Shown here piece by piece: positions 1 through 12,392 of a DNA stretch of 64,000 nucleotides (position 1 is its first letter; the number at the start of each line of letters is the position of its first letter). Location of the stretch: contig JAFREQ010000064.1 of the NCBI GenBank assembly GCA_025331565.1, forward strand, positions 1,551,001 to 1,615,000, read 5' to 3'. The translations under genes were made by a program, and so were the position numbers. This stretch comes from Holacanthus passer. Its lineage: Eukaryota; Chordata; Actinopteri; Pomacanthidae. The notes below the pieces were generated by a model. That model saw nothing but the letters and a program-made list of their open reading frames with translations. It made no database searches and was not told the origin of the DNA.

Positions 1-133
1 CCAAATCTGTCTTTTTTAATTCAGAATTTATAGAAACATGTCGCTGCTTCTGTTTTCACCTTCGACACATTCAGAGACGAACTGAAGCTCTGAAGAGTGA
101 AGATCCACCGAGGTGAAGCAGCAACGCATCTTC

Positions 134-207
134 TGTCTGTCTCCGTCTCTGTCTCTGTCTGTCTCTCACTGTCTCTCTCTGTCTCTGTCTCTCTGTCTCT
201 GTCTCTG

Positions 208-238
<31 letters not shown>

Positions 239-412
239 GTCTCTGTCTCTCTCTCTCTGTCTGTCTCTGTCTCTGTCTCTGTCTCTCTGTCTCTGTCTCG
301 TCTCTGTCTCTGTCTGTCTCTGTCTCTGTCTCTCTCTGTCTCTGTCTCTCTCTCTCTGTCTGTCTCTGTCTGTCTCAGTCTCTGTCTGTCTGTCTGTCTG
401 TCTCTCTCCACT
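134..412. repeat. TCTG/TCTC microsatellite
   Basis: Imperfect tandem array of CTGT and CTCT tetramers and hexamers on the plus strand, about 280 bp. It produces long low-complexity reading frames (Ser-Val/Ser-Leu on the plus strand, Arg-Asp/Glu-Thr on the minus) that are not genes. The flanks to 1.3 kb contain nothing I can recognise. Confidence 0.95.
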
Positions 413-1590
413 CTCCGTCTATGTCTCTCACCCACCGCTCACATTCCCAGGATGCTCTGCTCCAGTGGAGATAAAGTTAGCACTGTAGAAGTGACAACGC
501 GTTGTAACCGCTCCCTGTCACCAGCCTCCTCCTCCTGATGACGCAGCCGTCGGTTTATTATCTGGTCGTGTGTCTGTTTGCTAGGCAACATAAACACAAC
601 TAAATATAACAGGCGAGCTGCTGCTTTCCAGTCTGTCCTCAACCTGCTCCCAACACAAAACCCTCAGTCGGCCAATTAAACACAGGTCGCTCAGTCTCAG
701 GTCGACACTCGAATGTCGAGTTTAACAGCACAAATATGTTTCACTCATACGTCCGCTGACACAGAATAAAGTAAACTGACCCTCAGTCAAACAGCTGGAC
801 TCTTTAATTCAGTGAAATACATGACGTTTGGTTATTTGTCATCACGGTGGATCATAGAGCGCAAGTTGAAATATGCAGATCAGAGATCAGCTTCACAGCG
901 TCACCCCACGTCACACAGCGCCCCCTACACAGAGATCTCTGCCGTCAACCAGAGATGGGACGTTTCAATCCAATATTCTCTGCTGCTTCGTGACGAATCT
1001 CAGAGTAACGAGAGCTGAGAAACAGAAACATGAACATTAAAGTACCTTGTTAAATGTTTTTATAGCTTATTAGCAGCACTTAGTTCCAGATAGTGAACAA
1101 CATAGAAGAGCAACTCTCTTTATCATGTTATAAATTTAATTTAAAATTGATGCAATTTTGTCCAACAAATGGTCCAAAAGCCAAAAAATAGAAAACAGAG
1201 AATCGAGCTGAAACCAGATGAATGTTTGGCTCCATAAACTATAAACTAATAAACCAGTTATTAAAATTGTTGATGATTACTGAATAATCAATTGTTGGAC
1301 TCATCGTCTCAGCACAAGAGTTATATAAACGTCCCCTGTCCATCGTCCTGCCGGGTGTCCGTCCATCATTCTGACCATCACGGCGTCTTTAGGTTCGGAG
1401 TCTTCGCCGCCTCTGACGGACGAGACTCTGCAGCGAGCTCCATCTCTTTACAACAAGAGTTCACCAGTTCGTCGCTGTTAAACTTTGCGTGGTGCGTTCA
1501 GGTTCACTGTCTCCCTGAAGTCAGTCGTCTGCGGGAAGTTCAGGTCAAAGAGAGTTTAAGTCTGAGCTCCAGTGAGGACGGGATCCAGGA
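413..1590. other. No gene recognised
   Basis: Unique-looking AT-moderate sequence left of tmem100. Because tmem100 reads leftward, its 3' UTR should occupy the right part of this stretch. I could not fix the polyadenylation site. PCTP, the other usual neighbour, is not visible here. Confidence 0.5.
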
Positions 1591-1594
1591 CCTT

Positions 1595-2068
1595 TCAGGC
1601 CACACAGTATCCCTGACTGGCCATGAGGGCCGTCTGGCTCTCCCTCCGCTTGTCCTTCTTCTTCCTCAGTCGGACCCTCCAGCAGATGGCGCTGGAGCCC
1701 AGCAGGCCCAGTCCGGCAGACAGCAGCACCAGGCCCAGCACCGAGATGGTGGACCCATGGGAGTTGAAGGTGTAGGCCACCGCTGTGACCACGATGCCGG
1801 CGATGAGGACGACCACGCCGAACGGGACGGTGCAGCGGTAGCAGGACATCTCGGCGCCGCCGGTGGCCGCCGTCAGCTGCACCTCGTTGATGTGGGGGAC
1901 GTGTGTTGTCACGACGACGCTGTGGACTTTCCTGGACTTGTCCCGACTCAGCTTGTCAGCAGAGATGGAAGTCGGCATCCTCGTGGCGCTCCTCGGGATC
2001 CTGGCACCGCCTTTGTTGTGGAGGTCGTCCGGCACGGTGAGCTTACTGGCAAGGAAGAGGTGGGCCAT
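1595..2068 (-). CDS. tmem100: Transmembrane protein 100
   Basis: Complete single-exon CDS of 157 codons on the minus strand. The block from residue 60 on (INEVQLTAATGG, then SCYRC) and the tail RRESQTAL are characteristic of TMEM100. Two hydrophobic segments at about residues 81-101 and 108-130 are separated by a short loop with FNSHGS, followed by a basic stretch RLRKKKDKRR. Family knowledge: a small two-pass membrane protein induced by BMP9/10-ALK1 signalling in arterial endothelium, also an adaptor between TRPA1 and TRPV1 in sensory neurons. The chosen ATG has a good context (AAGATGG). A splice acceptor (TTTTTCAG) ends at 2104 on the minus strand, 35 nt upstream, so a separate 5' UTR exon is expected further right, as in the family. 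The N-terminus is longer than the human protein (134 aa, from memory). Met31 is an alternative start that would give 127 aa. Confidence 0.95.
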   Translation of the reverse strand: MAHLFLASKLTVPDDLHNKGGARIPRSATRMPTSISADKLSRDKSRKVHSVVVTTHVPHINEVQLTAATGGAEMSCYRCTVPFGVVVLIAGIVVTAVAYTFNSHGSTISVLGLVLLSAGLGLLGSSAICWRVRLRKKKDKRRESQTALMASQGYCVA

Positions 2069-2103
2069 CTTGGAGGGATGTCAGCCAATCACAGAGCAGC
2101 TAG
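2069..2103 (-). other. tmem100: tmem100 5' UTR part of coding exon
   Basis: Short leader between a polypyrimidine acceptor (minus-strand TGTTTTTCAG, ending at 2104) and the tmem100 ATG. The upstream non-coding exon was not located. Confidence 0.6.
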
Positions 2104-2119
2104 CTGAAAAACAGAAACA

Positions 2120-5100
2120 TAAATAAGGAGGTGAAACTTCAGTGAAAAGATTCATCAATGGTCTTTAACGAAAGATTCCAGTCCTGCCTCCTAGTGGACG
2201 CAGCTGGAAGTGTTCAAGTGTTGTGTTCATGTTTCTTATTGTGACGCTCGTTTTGATCTGATCCAGAACTGCACGTGCAAACCTGAACTACTGCAATATT
2301 CAGAACAGCAGCAGGTGATGCAGACCTGAAGAATCTGTTTCAGTCATGTTCGTAGTCACATCCACGGTGACGGCAGGACGATGCTGCCGTGATCCACAAC
2401 GTCCAGCAGAGATTTCAATAACGTGACAAACAACAGCAGATCAGGAAACTGATCTCAATAAAATATGATCAAACATATACCAGAAATATTGGCCTCATTA
2501 AAGTGTTCACCTTCGACATCGACAAGGTGGTTTAACAAACTCGTCTCTGCTTCAGTCAACAGTTAGTGTCGAAATGAAAGGTTTATTATAAATATTTGCT
2601 CGTAGTAACAGGTTTTTGATGCTTATTTGTCTCATGATGAACAAACTATTATCAACAAGTTAAAACAGTTTTTGCTGCCAAAGCAGAGAAGAAAAGTTTC
2701 AATAGTCAAAGTGATAAAATCTGAGTGAAATAATAAAGTGAATGCAGGAATATTTTAAATTTACAGTCATCATGTCATTGAGTTTGCAGCAGGTCGACTG
2801 CGCAGCTGCCTCATGTTTCATAATTCATAAACTCCATGAGCAACTGATCCATGATAAAGTAATCGATTAATTGACTAATCGTTGCAGCTTCAATGTAAAG
2901 TGAGGTGTTTTTTCCGTCGTGTGCAGCTTCAGGTGTCGATGACGACGACGTCAATCATCGTCAGTGTGTTTGACTGGAGTCGCCCTCGTTTCTCTGGACA
3001 TGAGATTGTGATGACAGACAGACAGTCCACCTTAACTAGTCTGGTCTTAATTGAAAAGAGGAGGAAACAAAGCAGGAAAGACGACGGAGAGAACAACTTT
3101 AAGATGCAGCAGCCTCCTGTAACTTTATACCTTAAAAAAACATGAAATTTTAAGGAGGACTGAGCGACTTTAAGAGGTGAAACAGCTAAACTGAAATATT
3201 AAAATCCAAAAGTTCAGCTTCAGATGTTTCTTCTGCTCCTCAGGCTGCAGATGATATGAATGATTAAAGGTTCCAGCCACTAAGTTAAGATTTACTGAAG
3301 CGGTCGGTTTATATTGAGACGGGTGTTTCCATCAGAGTCAGACATGATTTAAGGTCTGTTTCAATCAGTAACCACGACTCATCACGAGGGCTCGAACACA
3401 TAAAACAACATTTCAAAGCCTGGTTTGTATTTTGATGAAAAAAAGGTTTGTATGGTGATTCTGTTCTTGACTTTAAGAGAACGAACACGTTTGTTCTCAG
3501 CGTCAATCAGTTTTCTGCTTTGAATCTGCAGCCACATATTTAAAAGCTGCTGTTTGTGCACATCACCACTGATATGATGCTGTTCACACTGTAAAAAGTT
3601 TCTACATCTGCAAACCTTTTCTGCACATTCACAAACTCTCATCTCACAGTTTTCTGATGGAAAATAAAGATTCAGTGCACTGATGATAAAAACTGATATT
3701 TAGGTCACAAACAAAAGTCAGACTCCATCTCTCTTAAAAACAGCTTTCATCGATGCAAACGCCCTGAAGCATCTGAACCTGATACCTCATTCCACCTTTA
3801 ATTTGCAGGATTTAGGGACAAGGTATCAAGGTATGATTCACTTCAGTGCTCTGAGATGATGTGACCACACTGCAGAGCTGCTGACACTCACACACACACA
3901 CACACACACACTCTCTGCTTGTTAACTGGTATCTGACTGTTATTGCTGCAGGTCGATCAGGTTTGACGCCTGTTTCTGTCCTGGAAGAGTAGAAATACAA
4001 ACACTCACTGTGGAAATGTGCAGCTCTTCATTCTCAGTCAGTCCTGTTTTCCTGAGTGGACGCTCCACAGGTCGAGCTGCCCGCTCTGCATCGTCCTGAC
4101 TGCAGGAATAAATGGGGGAATATGGCTATCAATAGAAAAAACAGGGGGGACTGGCCTCCCCCAGCCTCCCCTCCCTCCTCCCCCCTCCATACCACCTCCT
4201 ACTGGAGCAACAAGAAAAGGTTTAACTCTTTCCTCCCTTCAGCAAACTGTAAACCTCTGCCAACTGCATGGTCCTCACAATGAACCCAAACCCCCTGAAA
4301 ATGTTTCCAGACCACCTTAAATAACCTTCATTTCAACAGTTTATTAACTAATAAGAAATGAAAAATGGAGGTGGACTCAACATCAAAATGATCTTAATCT
4401 CAAACTCATTCATGATGATTTAAGAAGCAGAGATGTTTTTCAGGACGTGGTTTTCTTTAAAGGATGAATTTCATTGTTTTACATTCATTCAGTCCTGACT
4501 TCTCTTGAGTTGGAGCACAGTTCAGTTCACAGTTCACTTTTCTCAGGTGAATTTGTGTCGCTGATCTTCGAGGCAACCGAGCGGCTCAGGTCACGATACT
4601 GAAACACGATGTTACGGCCAAACTCAGAAAGAAAAAATGGAGAAAACATCGAAACAGATGCTCGATGTTCAGATCCATCAGAGTCTTTGAGTGTCGGCTT
4701 CTCTGCAAACCTCGGTGACAGATGACCCTCGATTACAGAGAGGTTGATCTCAGCAGAAGCTTATTTACAGCTTTAGATGGAGGAAGTGACCGCAGCTCAT
4801 TAACTGTGTGTCGCCGTCCGGTCGGATCACAGATCAGAGCCGTCACACGGATCCAGACTCTCAGACTCTGCTGAGCATTTCTTCAACATTAGATAAATCA
4901 GCTTGTCAGAATCAACACAGTAAAACTGGAGCTCTGAACATGTTGATGGAGACCGGCTGGGTCACATGTCTTCTCCCAGAATCCCCTGCAGCCCCTGGGA
5001 CGCCTCCGCCCTCCAGACCTGCACACTTCAACATCTGGGAGGAATCAGCCGAGAGAAACGGCCGAGGTTTATTTATGGTCCCGATCCCTGTCGTCCCCTA

Positions 5101-7340
5101 AAGCCTCCAAACACGTCCCACGTCCGCGGTGGTCCCGAGTCTCCGTGGAGACAACAGCAGAGACAAACAGCTTCAGACTCAGGTTCTTTAAACAGCATCG
5201 TGTTTTCACAGGAGTCTCGTGTGTCATTTACTGCAGGTTAATGGGGACAAATGTGCTTCCTCCTGTTTCACAGAAAAAACTAGAACTGTGGAAAACCGGC
5301 ATGAAAATCAGATGGAGGTTGTAATTATCACTGAGTGACTTCTGCATTAAAGCAACACGAGTTTGTTTCAAAACACTCGTATGAATCATTTCAGCCTGTT
5401 GAGTCATTAAACACTGAAAAGACGTCACCGGTCTGTTGCAGGTTTTTTCATCATATTTCTGAATGTTTTCCGATAGAAATGTTTCATGGAAGCTGTTTGC
5501 GTGTCATGTAACGAGGCAGCTGCAGGTCCTGGTTCTGGGCGACGGGCGACCTCTGGTGTCTGCAGGTCAACATCTGTAACAGCAGCTTCCTCTGCTCCGA
5601 CATCCCCTCGCTCCGAACTCTCTGTGCAACTGCAGCCGAAGTGGCACAAAGCGAAGTTACAGCTCCACTTTTCAGTTTAGTTCTGCTGACTTCGTGCTAA
5701 AGTTTTTCTCCGACCTCCAGAGGACGAGTTTCCCTGTTCAGCCACCAGACGACTGAAGTCTGCTTTCTGAGCTCCGGCACATTTCAAGAAACAGTCCTCG
5801 TCTTATTGCAGGAGAAAAATCTGAACTGTCTCATCCAAACTGTCACTGATGAGCAACGTATCTCCAAAACCAAAAATACTAAATGACAACAACATTTTTC
5901 ATTTTTGACCACATGAGCTTTGGATCAATTCAGGAGGAAGAAAATCATTCAACAGGTTTGTCTCCTGAATCAAACATGATTCTGTTTGTTTTCACCTTTA
6001 ATGTTTTCATGTGTGAAATATGATGTTGCACATGTGCGTCAATTATCACAGAGACTCTGAGGGAAATAACTGGTTGTTGCGTCAGTAATAAACCAGCTGA
6101 GATCACATCCTGAGCACTGGTGCTTTCTGACTCCGGTCGTCCGTGGCTCCGTCACTTTGAATGACACCTTTAACATCACAAAGAGTCACCTGATCTGATC
6201 TGATGTCGGATCAGCTTTAATGTTGCTGCTGCATGAAACACTGAACCATGTCTGTGAATCCAAGCCGAGACACGGGTGTCGTTCACTGTGTCTCACTGGA
6301 TGATGGTGAAAGTCAGGTGAAAACAAAAATGTAAAGATCAGATTCATGTGTTTTAATGTGGTTTGAGTGTCTGCTCCTGCAGCTCCTGCAGTCGGCGTCC
6401 AGCTGAGCACATCTGGCCTCAGCAGACTTTTGCTTTTGCACATGATCTGGTCTGTGGGGTCGGTGGGGGCCAGCGGGGCCCCGGTGAGTCCTTTAATCCA
6501 GACCCAGAGCCGGCCAGCGGGGCCCCACTGATGTGGACCAACATGAAGTCACTTCACATGTGTTAAATTCTCCCTTTGAGGGAGAATCTTTCTCTCTTTG
6601 ACTGTTTGACATATTTGCATATTTGGGAACAAACAGCTCTTCACATCTAATTTGAATTCAGTTTCAGGAGCCACTTGGGTGAAATAGATCTAATGTTCTC
6701 AGTCCCAGAGCTTCTCTGTGTTCACATGATATTATTCCCCCAAAGGATGTTGTTTTTCAAGTATTTCTCTCCAACGCTATCAGACCGAAATGAGACCAAT
6801 GAGATGTTTAATGCATGGACGGTGATTGTCCTTCCCTCCCGTTGGACGCCTGTCCAGGGACGGTGCTAAATCACTTCCTTCCCGGATCCATTTCTGGGTT
6901 AGAGATGATGTGGGTTATTTTCTTTGGATCCGTGTCTCTGGAGACGTCCTCCCCTGCTTCCTCTGTCCGACAGATGGTTACAGACTGTGCATGTGAAGTG
7001 GTGAGGTTAGCAGCTCCGGACTGTTTGTGCTTTTCCTTTCTCTTCCTTCCTGTGAATACAGGTGTGTTCAGTCCAACTCCGGCTTTGTGATCTAACATGC
7101 TGGTCATTTTCTTTGGCTCGGACCAAAGTGGAAAAGTTGACTTTGCATTTTTGTAGCTTCACACAAACTAAGAAAAGACTTTTACTGAAAGTGTGGAGTC
7201 ATGCCAGGCCTCGCTGCTCTTTATAGACCAGAAACCAAAACTGTTGAACGGATGAAAAAATGGAGAAAAAAACTTTTGTTTCCTAAAAAAAAGTTGGCAC
7301 CACAGAAAAGGTTATTTTACTGAAATCAAATCAGCCTCTA
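2120..7340. other. Intergenic/5' region of tmem100, no gene recognised
   Basis: About 5 kb upstream of tmem100. Reading frames here are short and show no family I recognise. The stretch should contain the tmem100 promoter and first exon. A non-repetitive block with a C-rich tract (about 4100-4320) and another around 4930-5110 stand out as complex sequence. A 15-bp GC-rich word, GGCCAGCGGGGCCCC, occurs twice near 6468 and 6513. Confidence 0.4.
3889..3911. repeat. (CA)n microsatellite
   Basis: About 11 CA dinucleotides upstream of tmem100. Confidence 0.95.
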
Positions 7341-7344
7341 ACTC

Positions 7345-7680
7345 TGCTTAAAGGATCAGTCTGCTCTTATTCTGTAATTTTCTTTAATCAAATCTCGTGT
7401 TCAGACTCAAACTAACAACATGTTCGTCCGTCTCTCATCTGTCTCACTTCCTGTCTGTGTCTCTCAGCTTCAAGCTCATTGGTTCCTACTGAAGATGTAA
7501 ATCTTTAAAAACACCTCAAACAGGAACAAACAACAAACAAACAAACAGGAGGAAACAGTTCATGTGTTGGGGACTATTTTCAGTGGCGGATGAATCCACA
7601 TTTGGTCTCTTGTGAGTCTTTGTGTTTGTGGGATTGAGTCCAGATAAACGACAGTGTGTGAGTTCATGATGATGACATAC
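7345..7680 (-). repeat. Dispersed repeat, copy 1 of 3
   Basis: Direct comparison inside the window: the inverse complement of this segment recurs at 51680-52000 and, shorter, at 13876-14085. Shared landmarks are GTGGATTCATCCGCCACTGA (here on the minus strand), a TTTGAGGTGTTTTTAAAGAT-like block and a tract of GACGGACGAACATGTTG. The family resembles a common teleost interspersed repeat whose end reads TTTGGGTGAACTGACCCTTT. The transposon class was not determined. Confidence 0.8.
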
Positions 7681-7746
7681 AGATCAGACTGAGACACAGA
7701 GGACGAAGACAGATCAGACTGAGACACAGAGGACGAAGACAGATCA
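7679..7746. repeat. 30-bp tandem duplication
   Basis: A 30-bp unit starting AGATCAGACTGAGACACAGA occurs twice in direct succession, followed by a partial third copy (AGATCAGTGAGAC). Confidence 0.9.
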
Positions 7747-7749
7747 GTG

Positions 7750-9360
7750 AGACGTAGATGAGACTTGTTCACTGCTGGTTTGAGTCTGAACATCAGATTT
7801 AATGATGTAGGAAAATGTAGTTACCTTAAAGTTTGATTTAAAGTTATATTTTGCCTTAAAAATGATTTCCTCTTCCAAACTGTATAATTGACTATAACTA
7901 TACAATCAACTCCTCTTTAGAAAAACAAAACTAAAGTAAAAAAAAAAAGCACAACATGTAAGTGAAAGTTAAGAGGCAGCAGAAGAGGGAGTGAGAGGAG
8001 AGGAGGGGATGTGACAGAGGAATACAGGAAGTGTTGCTGTCAGCATGATTATCGTGGTATTATTAGGACGAGAGGAAACGGAGGATGTTATCAGACAGAG
8101 GAGGAGATGAGCCAAATAGAGAACAAGTGACAGGATGTGAAAAACTGAAACACATGAAGTAAAACAAGGGAAGGTCACAGGTGCTCGATCAAAGGTCACA
8201 GTAATAGTTGTCTTGACGAATAAACTTGAAAATGCACAAACCAAAATGAAGTCTGACACATTTTACTACATCAATCAGCTTTGAAATAAACAAACGCAGC
8301 AGTTACCACATCGTTGAAACCATTCAGAGCTGCAGAAAAGAGACTCAAAGCAGAAAGAATAAAGAGAATCAGACGCAGACAGGAAGGAGGAGAAAGCATC
8401 AGAGAGGAAGATGGGAAGACGGGAGCTCAGACAGGAGAGGAAACCTTCCCATGATTCACTGCTTTCATGGAGGATTCATGGTGTCAGCGTGGGATTACCT
8501 CACTCCTCCGACTCAGAGAGCAGACAGGAAGGGCTTCCAGTTCAGAGGTCAGCGGGTCATAGAGAACACTCTCACTCCAAACGCCGGCTGGCGAACAAGA
8601 TGAAATCCTTCCTTCAGTCAGCGAGAGAGTGAAACGTCTCCGTTCATCTTGAATCTGTGCTGCCGACCTGTAACGTTACAACAGGTGTCTACAGGAAAAA
8701 ATCTTCCCAGATTGTTTCTCCTTTATTCCCTGACTTCACACCTCGTCTCCTTATGCCTACATGTAAAGGTAAATACTGCTGCGATACGCCAGGACAGAGT
8801 CTTCAGAATAATGATGCTGTACATTACAGGCCGCAATCTGAACCACGACCAAAGCAATCGACCAATCAGAGACTCACAGGTGGGTTTAAAAACAGGGACG
8901 TCGTCTTCAGAGCAAGTTACAGAAATGTCAACTCTTAACTTGACTTATTTCTTCAAAAATAATATGAAGTTAACTGCTTCTACCAACACGACCACGACTT
9001 CTACATGAACGGGACAAACTCAGCTAACATGAACTCAGACTTAAAGATGCTCCAGACAGAAGAAGCTGTAAAGAGTTGAAACAGGCAGATGATCGGTGAA
9101 CAAAAACCACTCCACGCAGCTCCCGTCCGTCACAGAAGTAGACGAGTCGTCGTGACTTGGTGAGCTGGGTTATGGATCACACTGACTCTGAGAATAAAGG
9201 AGTGTTTGGACGGAGACGAACCTCGTTTCCCAAAGCAGGAGAACGGTTGATGAGTCGAGACGCTGTAACTGTGTGACCCTCCACGGCTCCTCGCTTCATC
9301 ATCACCTGCCGCAGTTATTAGGTACAAACTGACCTGTTTAAGAAGTGGAGCATCAGCCAG
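7750..9360. other. No gene recognised
   Basis: Only short reading frames without recognisable domains. No RNA gene seen. Confidence 0.4.
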
Positions 9361-9370
9361 ATGTTTCCTG

Positions 9371-9418
9371 GTGTGTGTGTGTGCGTGTGTGTTGCAGATG
9401 GTCACCAGAACTAACTCA

Positions 9419-9454
<36 letters not shown>
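9371..9454. repeat. (GT)n and (CA)n microsatellites
   Basis: A short GT/GC tract (9371-9392) followed about 30 bp later by a (CA)17 tract (9420-9454). The two are complementary and could form a small hairpin. Confidence 0.9.
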
Positions 9455-9457
<3 letters not shown>

Positions 9458-10009
9458 TGCTGTCAGTGTGTCGCACAGGAGTTTGAGCTTTAGACTGAAG
9501 ACTTTTCTTCAGTTCAGTTTTCAGGTTCTGCTAATTACAAATTAATTTCTATGTTTCCTTCACTAAACGTCAGAGCAAAATATTCATCAGACAAAAAATG
9601 ATCATGAGTCAAAAACAAGTTTTACCTTTATTATTGTTTCTAATCAGTTTCATTCATTCATTCATACACGATGCACAGAGAGATGGTGGAGGTGTGAATC
9701 TGTCGGCGCCCAGGGCTGATTTGTGGGTTAATCCATCCATGAAGTATAAAAAAATATTGGATTTACAAAAACTGCTTTGTTTCAGATCACATTTCCTTTG
9801 AAAAGCAAACTTCCAGTCTGTCACTAAGATTCTTTGAACTAAATCATTCGTTTCTCAAACATTACGAGTCCTTATAACAGTTCTGTATAAACCAACCTGC
9901 AGCCATCCTGACATCTAGTGGTGGTGAAAAGAACTACAACTAATACTTGCATAGTGGCAGTATCTTACAGCCTCAGACATGATGTATGTATCTTTCTGTA
10001 CTGGTGGAA

Positions 10010-10245
10010 AGTTGCTGGTCTCAGCAACCGGTGGTGAAAAGTAACATTTGATCATGTGATGTACTTAAGTACAATTTTGAGGTACTTGTACTTTCCATTT
10101 CATGGTGCGTTCTCGTTCGACTCCACTACAGGAGAAAATATCCTATTTACCTACTGTAATGGAGTATTTTTTTACTGCTGTATTGGTATGTTTGCTTCAG
10201 TAAAGGGTCTGAATACCTCTTCTACTACCTGTAAATACTGATCAG
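10010..10245 (+). repeat. Dispersed repeat of the AAGTAC...GAGGTACTTGTACTT type
   Basis: Carries GTGGTGAAAAGTAAC, TACTTAAGTACAATTTTGAG, ACTCCACTAC and AAGGGTCTGAATAC, hallmarks of a very common fish interspersed repeat (from memory; family name not certain). Related fragments lie at 14970-15015, 50262-50360, 61010-61075 and 63495-63540. Confidence 0.65.
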
Positions 10246-10339
10246 GCAGACTTGATGTAAAGTCTTTGCTGAGCCACTGAAAGGGCACATTACACACTAT
10301 CAAAGCAGTTTCTTGCTCAGTGATTTGAAAGATTTTCAG

Positions 10340-10345
10340 TTTATT
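10340..10345 (-). terminator. Polyadenylation signal of the TBP paralogue
   Basis: AATAAA on the minus strand, about 28 nt past the TAA stop at 10373-10375. The position suits 3' end formation shortly downstream. Confidence 0.6.
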
Positions 10346-10372
10346 TCTTTTAAGGAGTTTATATTTTGAAGA

Positions 10373-10482
10373 TTATTTTTGGGATGAACCGATGCTCCAG
10401 TCCGGTTTGATGCTTCTGAAGCTGCTCAGGATTGGATAAATGATACTAAAGGCTTTGTGGATCTCAGCTTCTTTTTTAGCTC
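10373..10482 (-). CDS. TBP paralogue exon 8 (last)
   Basis: 110 nt including TAA; acceptor ATTCCAG, phase 1. Encodes GAKKEAEIHKAFSIIYPIL and SSFRSIKPDWSIGSSQK. The block aligns to the last helix of TBP; the final 12 or so residues extend past the usual TBP end. Confidence 0.9.
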
Positions 10483-12355
10483 CTGGAATTTAACACAAGG
10501 CTTAAAATTAGAACTTGATAAACTGTATATAGACGACTTCACAGAGACGCCAACAAAGGTTCTACTGATCCAGAGACAGAAGAAAAAGGTGATAAAATCA
10601 GAGATAGTGTTTAAATTTTGACCAGAGGTGAGAACCACATAAATAACCTCTAAAATCTCCTCAATGAACACTAGAACTACATGAAGGAGCCCACGACTCT
10701 CCTCAGTGACCACGCAAACTACGCGAGGACCTACATACTCCTAGAACCTCCTAAAGGACTATAACCCCCCAATGACCTTTAGATCCTTTGGAACGTTGTT
10801 AAAGAGCTGCTAGAATGTGCTAAAAGGCCCCTAAAGTCCCCTGAAGTACCATATTCAGACCATATTAAACAACCCTTTAAACCTCCTCAATGACCACTGA
10901 ATCACCCTAAAGGAACTTTAGAACCACCCGATGACCCCTAGAACTTCTACGGTGATCACAGTAACCTACAGGACCTCGGCTTTTTTCTGTGGATTTCTGC
11001 TAATAATCAGCTCAGATCACATTATATTATGATTATTGGCTGTTGCTGTTAGTGTCTGGACCTGGTCGTTCCTGGTATTTCATCATATGATCAATAAACT
11101 GGGATGTGTGGACACAAACACAGATTAGTTACCAATAAAAGAAATCTTCCCACTTGAAAAGATGGTCACAGTGATGCCAGGCAGCCCTTTGTAATGGAGG
11201 CCAGGAAACAGCTCTGGTTCATAACTGTGGGGAGTGAAAAACACACAAATCCTGACTCAGCATCTGTGTTCAAATGGAAACTTCACTAATAATCAGACTA
11301 AGCCCTAATTCACAGCAGACACAAGACGTCAGCGGCGCATGAACACGACTGAAGCGGACATATTTTCAGTCCTTGCTGTCCTGTCAGTGGCACAGCTGTA
11401 GGGGGAGCTGACGAGACGACCGCCGCCAAAACTACTGTTCCAGTCGGCTCCACGAGGACTTTTGTTTCGCTGCAGCTCTATGATCCAGCAGAGAAACCAG
11501 CAAGATCACAGATCACGAGATCACATCGTTCAGACAGCTGAGAAAAACATGGACTCAAACTCTTGATTCAAGTCAATGTGGATTGTTACATTTAATTCAA
11601 TGGAAATACTTTGAAAGCTGCCGACAGAACACATTTACTTTATCTCGTCTCAGACAAGAATCAATGTTTCTGGAACCTGCGACATAAATCACGACGTATG
11701 GAAACCATTCATCCATCTTAATCTACAACTCGCTTGACTTGGCAAAGTGACGGGATCACAGCAGTCTGTAGCGTCTGTAGCTGCTGCCCAGTCTAAACAC
11801 AGGGGGCGCCACTCGCTGTCCTGTCATGTTTACATGAGACTATAAATTAGCCTTCCAAGACTGGTGGTTTTCAAGATTGGTGCTTTGAGACTGGACTAAC
11901 GAGAATAAACACCTTCAAACACAGTAAAAGTCCTCGTAGGCGTCCTGGTGCGATGGACAACTTTGACTCTACGTCAACAGGACGTGACAGACTCTGGAAC
12001 CGACGGACTGACCGAGCGCATTCAGATGAAAGACTGCGGCTCACGTCACCGCGGCCGGTGTCTCCTGACCTGCAGTGCCGGAGGTGGTGCCGGGCCAGCT
12101 GCTCCAACCGGACTGGGAAGGTGCTGCAGCTGGCCTGGATGTTGTGGACCTGAAAGTTCAGAAAGCAGACGGGGAAGCCGAGCTTCTGCAGAATGCGGGC
12201 GAATTTCCTGGCTGCCAGCCGAGACTCCGCCACACTGCACAGAGGAGAGACAGGGGGCGCTCTTCACAGTCTCTGGAGAGAAATCCAGACAGACAGGCAG
12301 GCAGACAGGCAGACAGGCAGGCAGACAGACAGGCAGGCAGACAGGCAGACAGACA

Positions 12356-12392
<37 letters not shown>

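Noticed and set aside
97..538. Long Ser/Leu/Val frames over the first repeat
   Set aside because: Produced by TCTG/TCTC repeats on both strands; no domain.
1..1590. PCTP as the left neighbour of tmem100
   Set aside because: No START-domain exon could be recognised.
10426..10713. 95-codon minus-strand frame over the last TBP exon
   Set aside because: It is a shifted frame of the real exon 8 (10373-10482) and has no family match.
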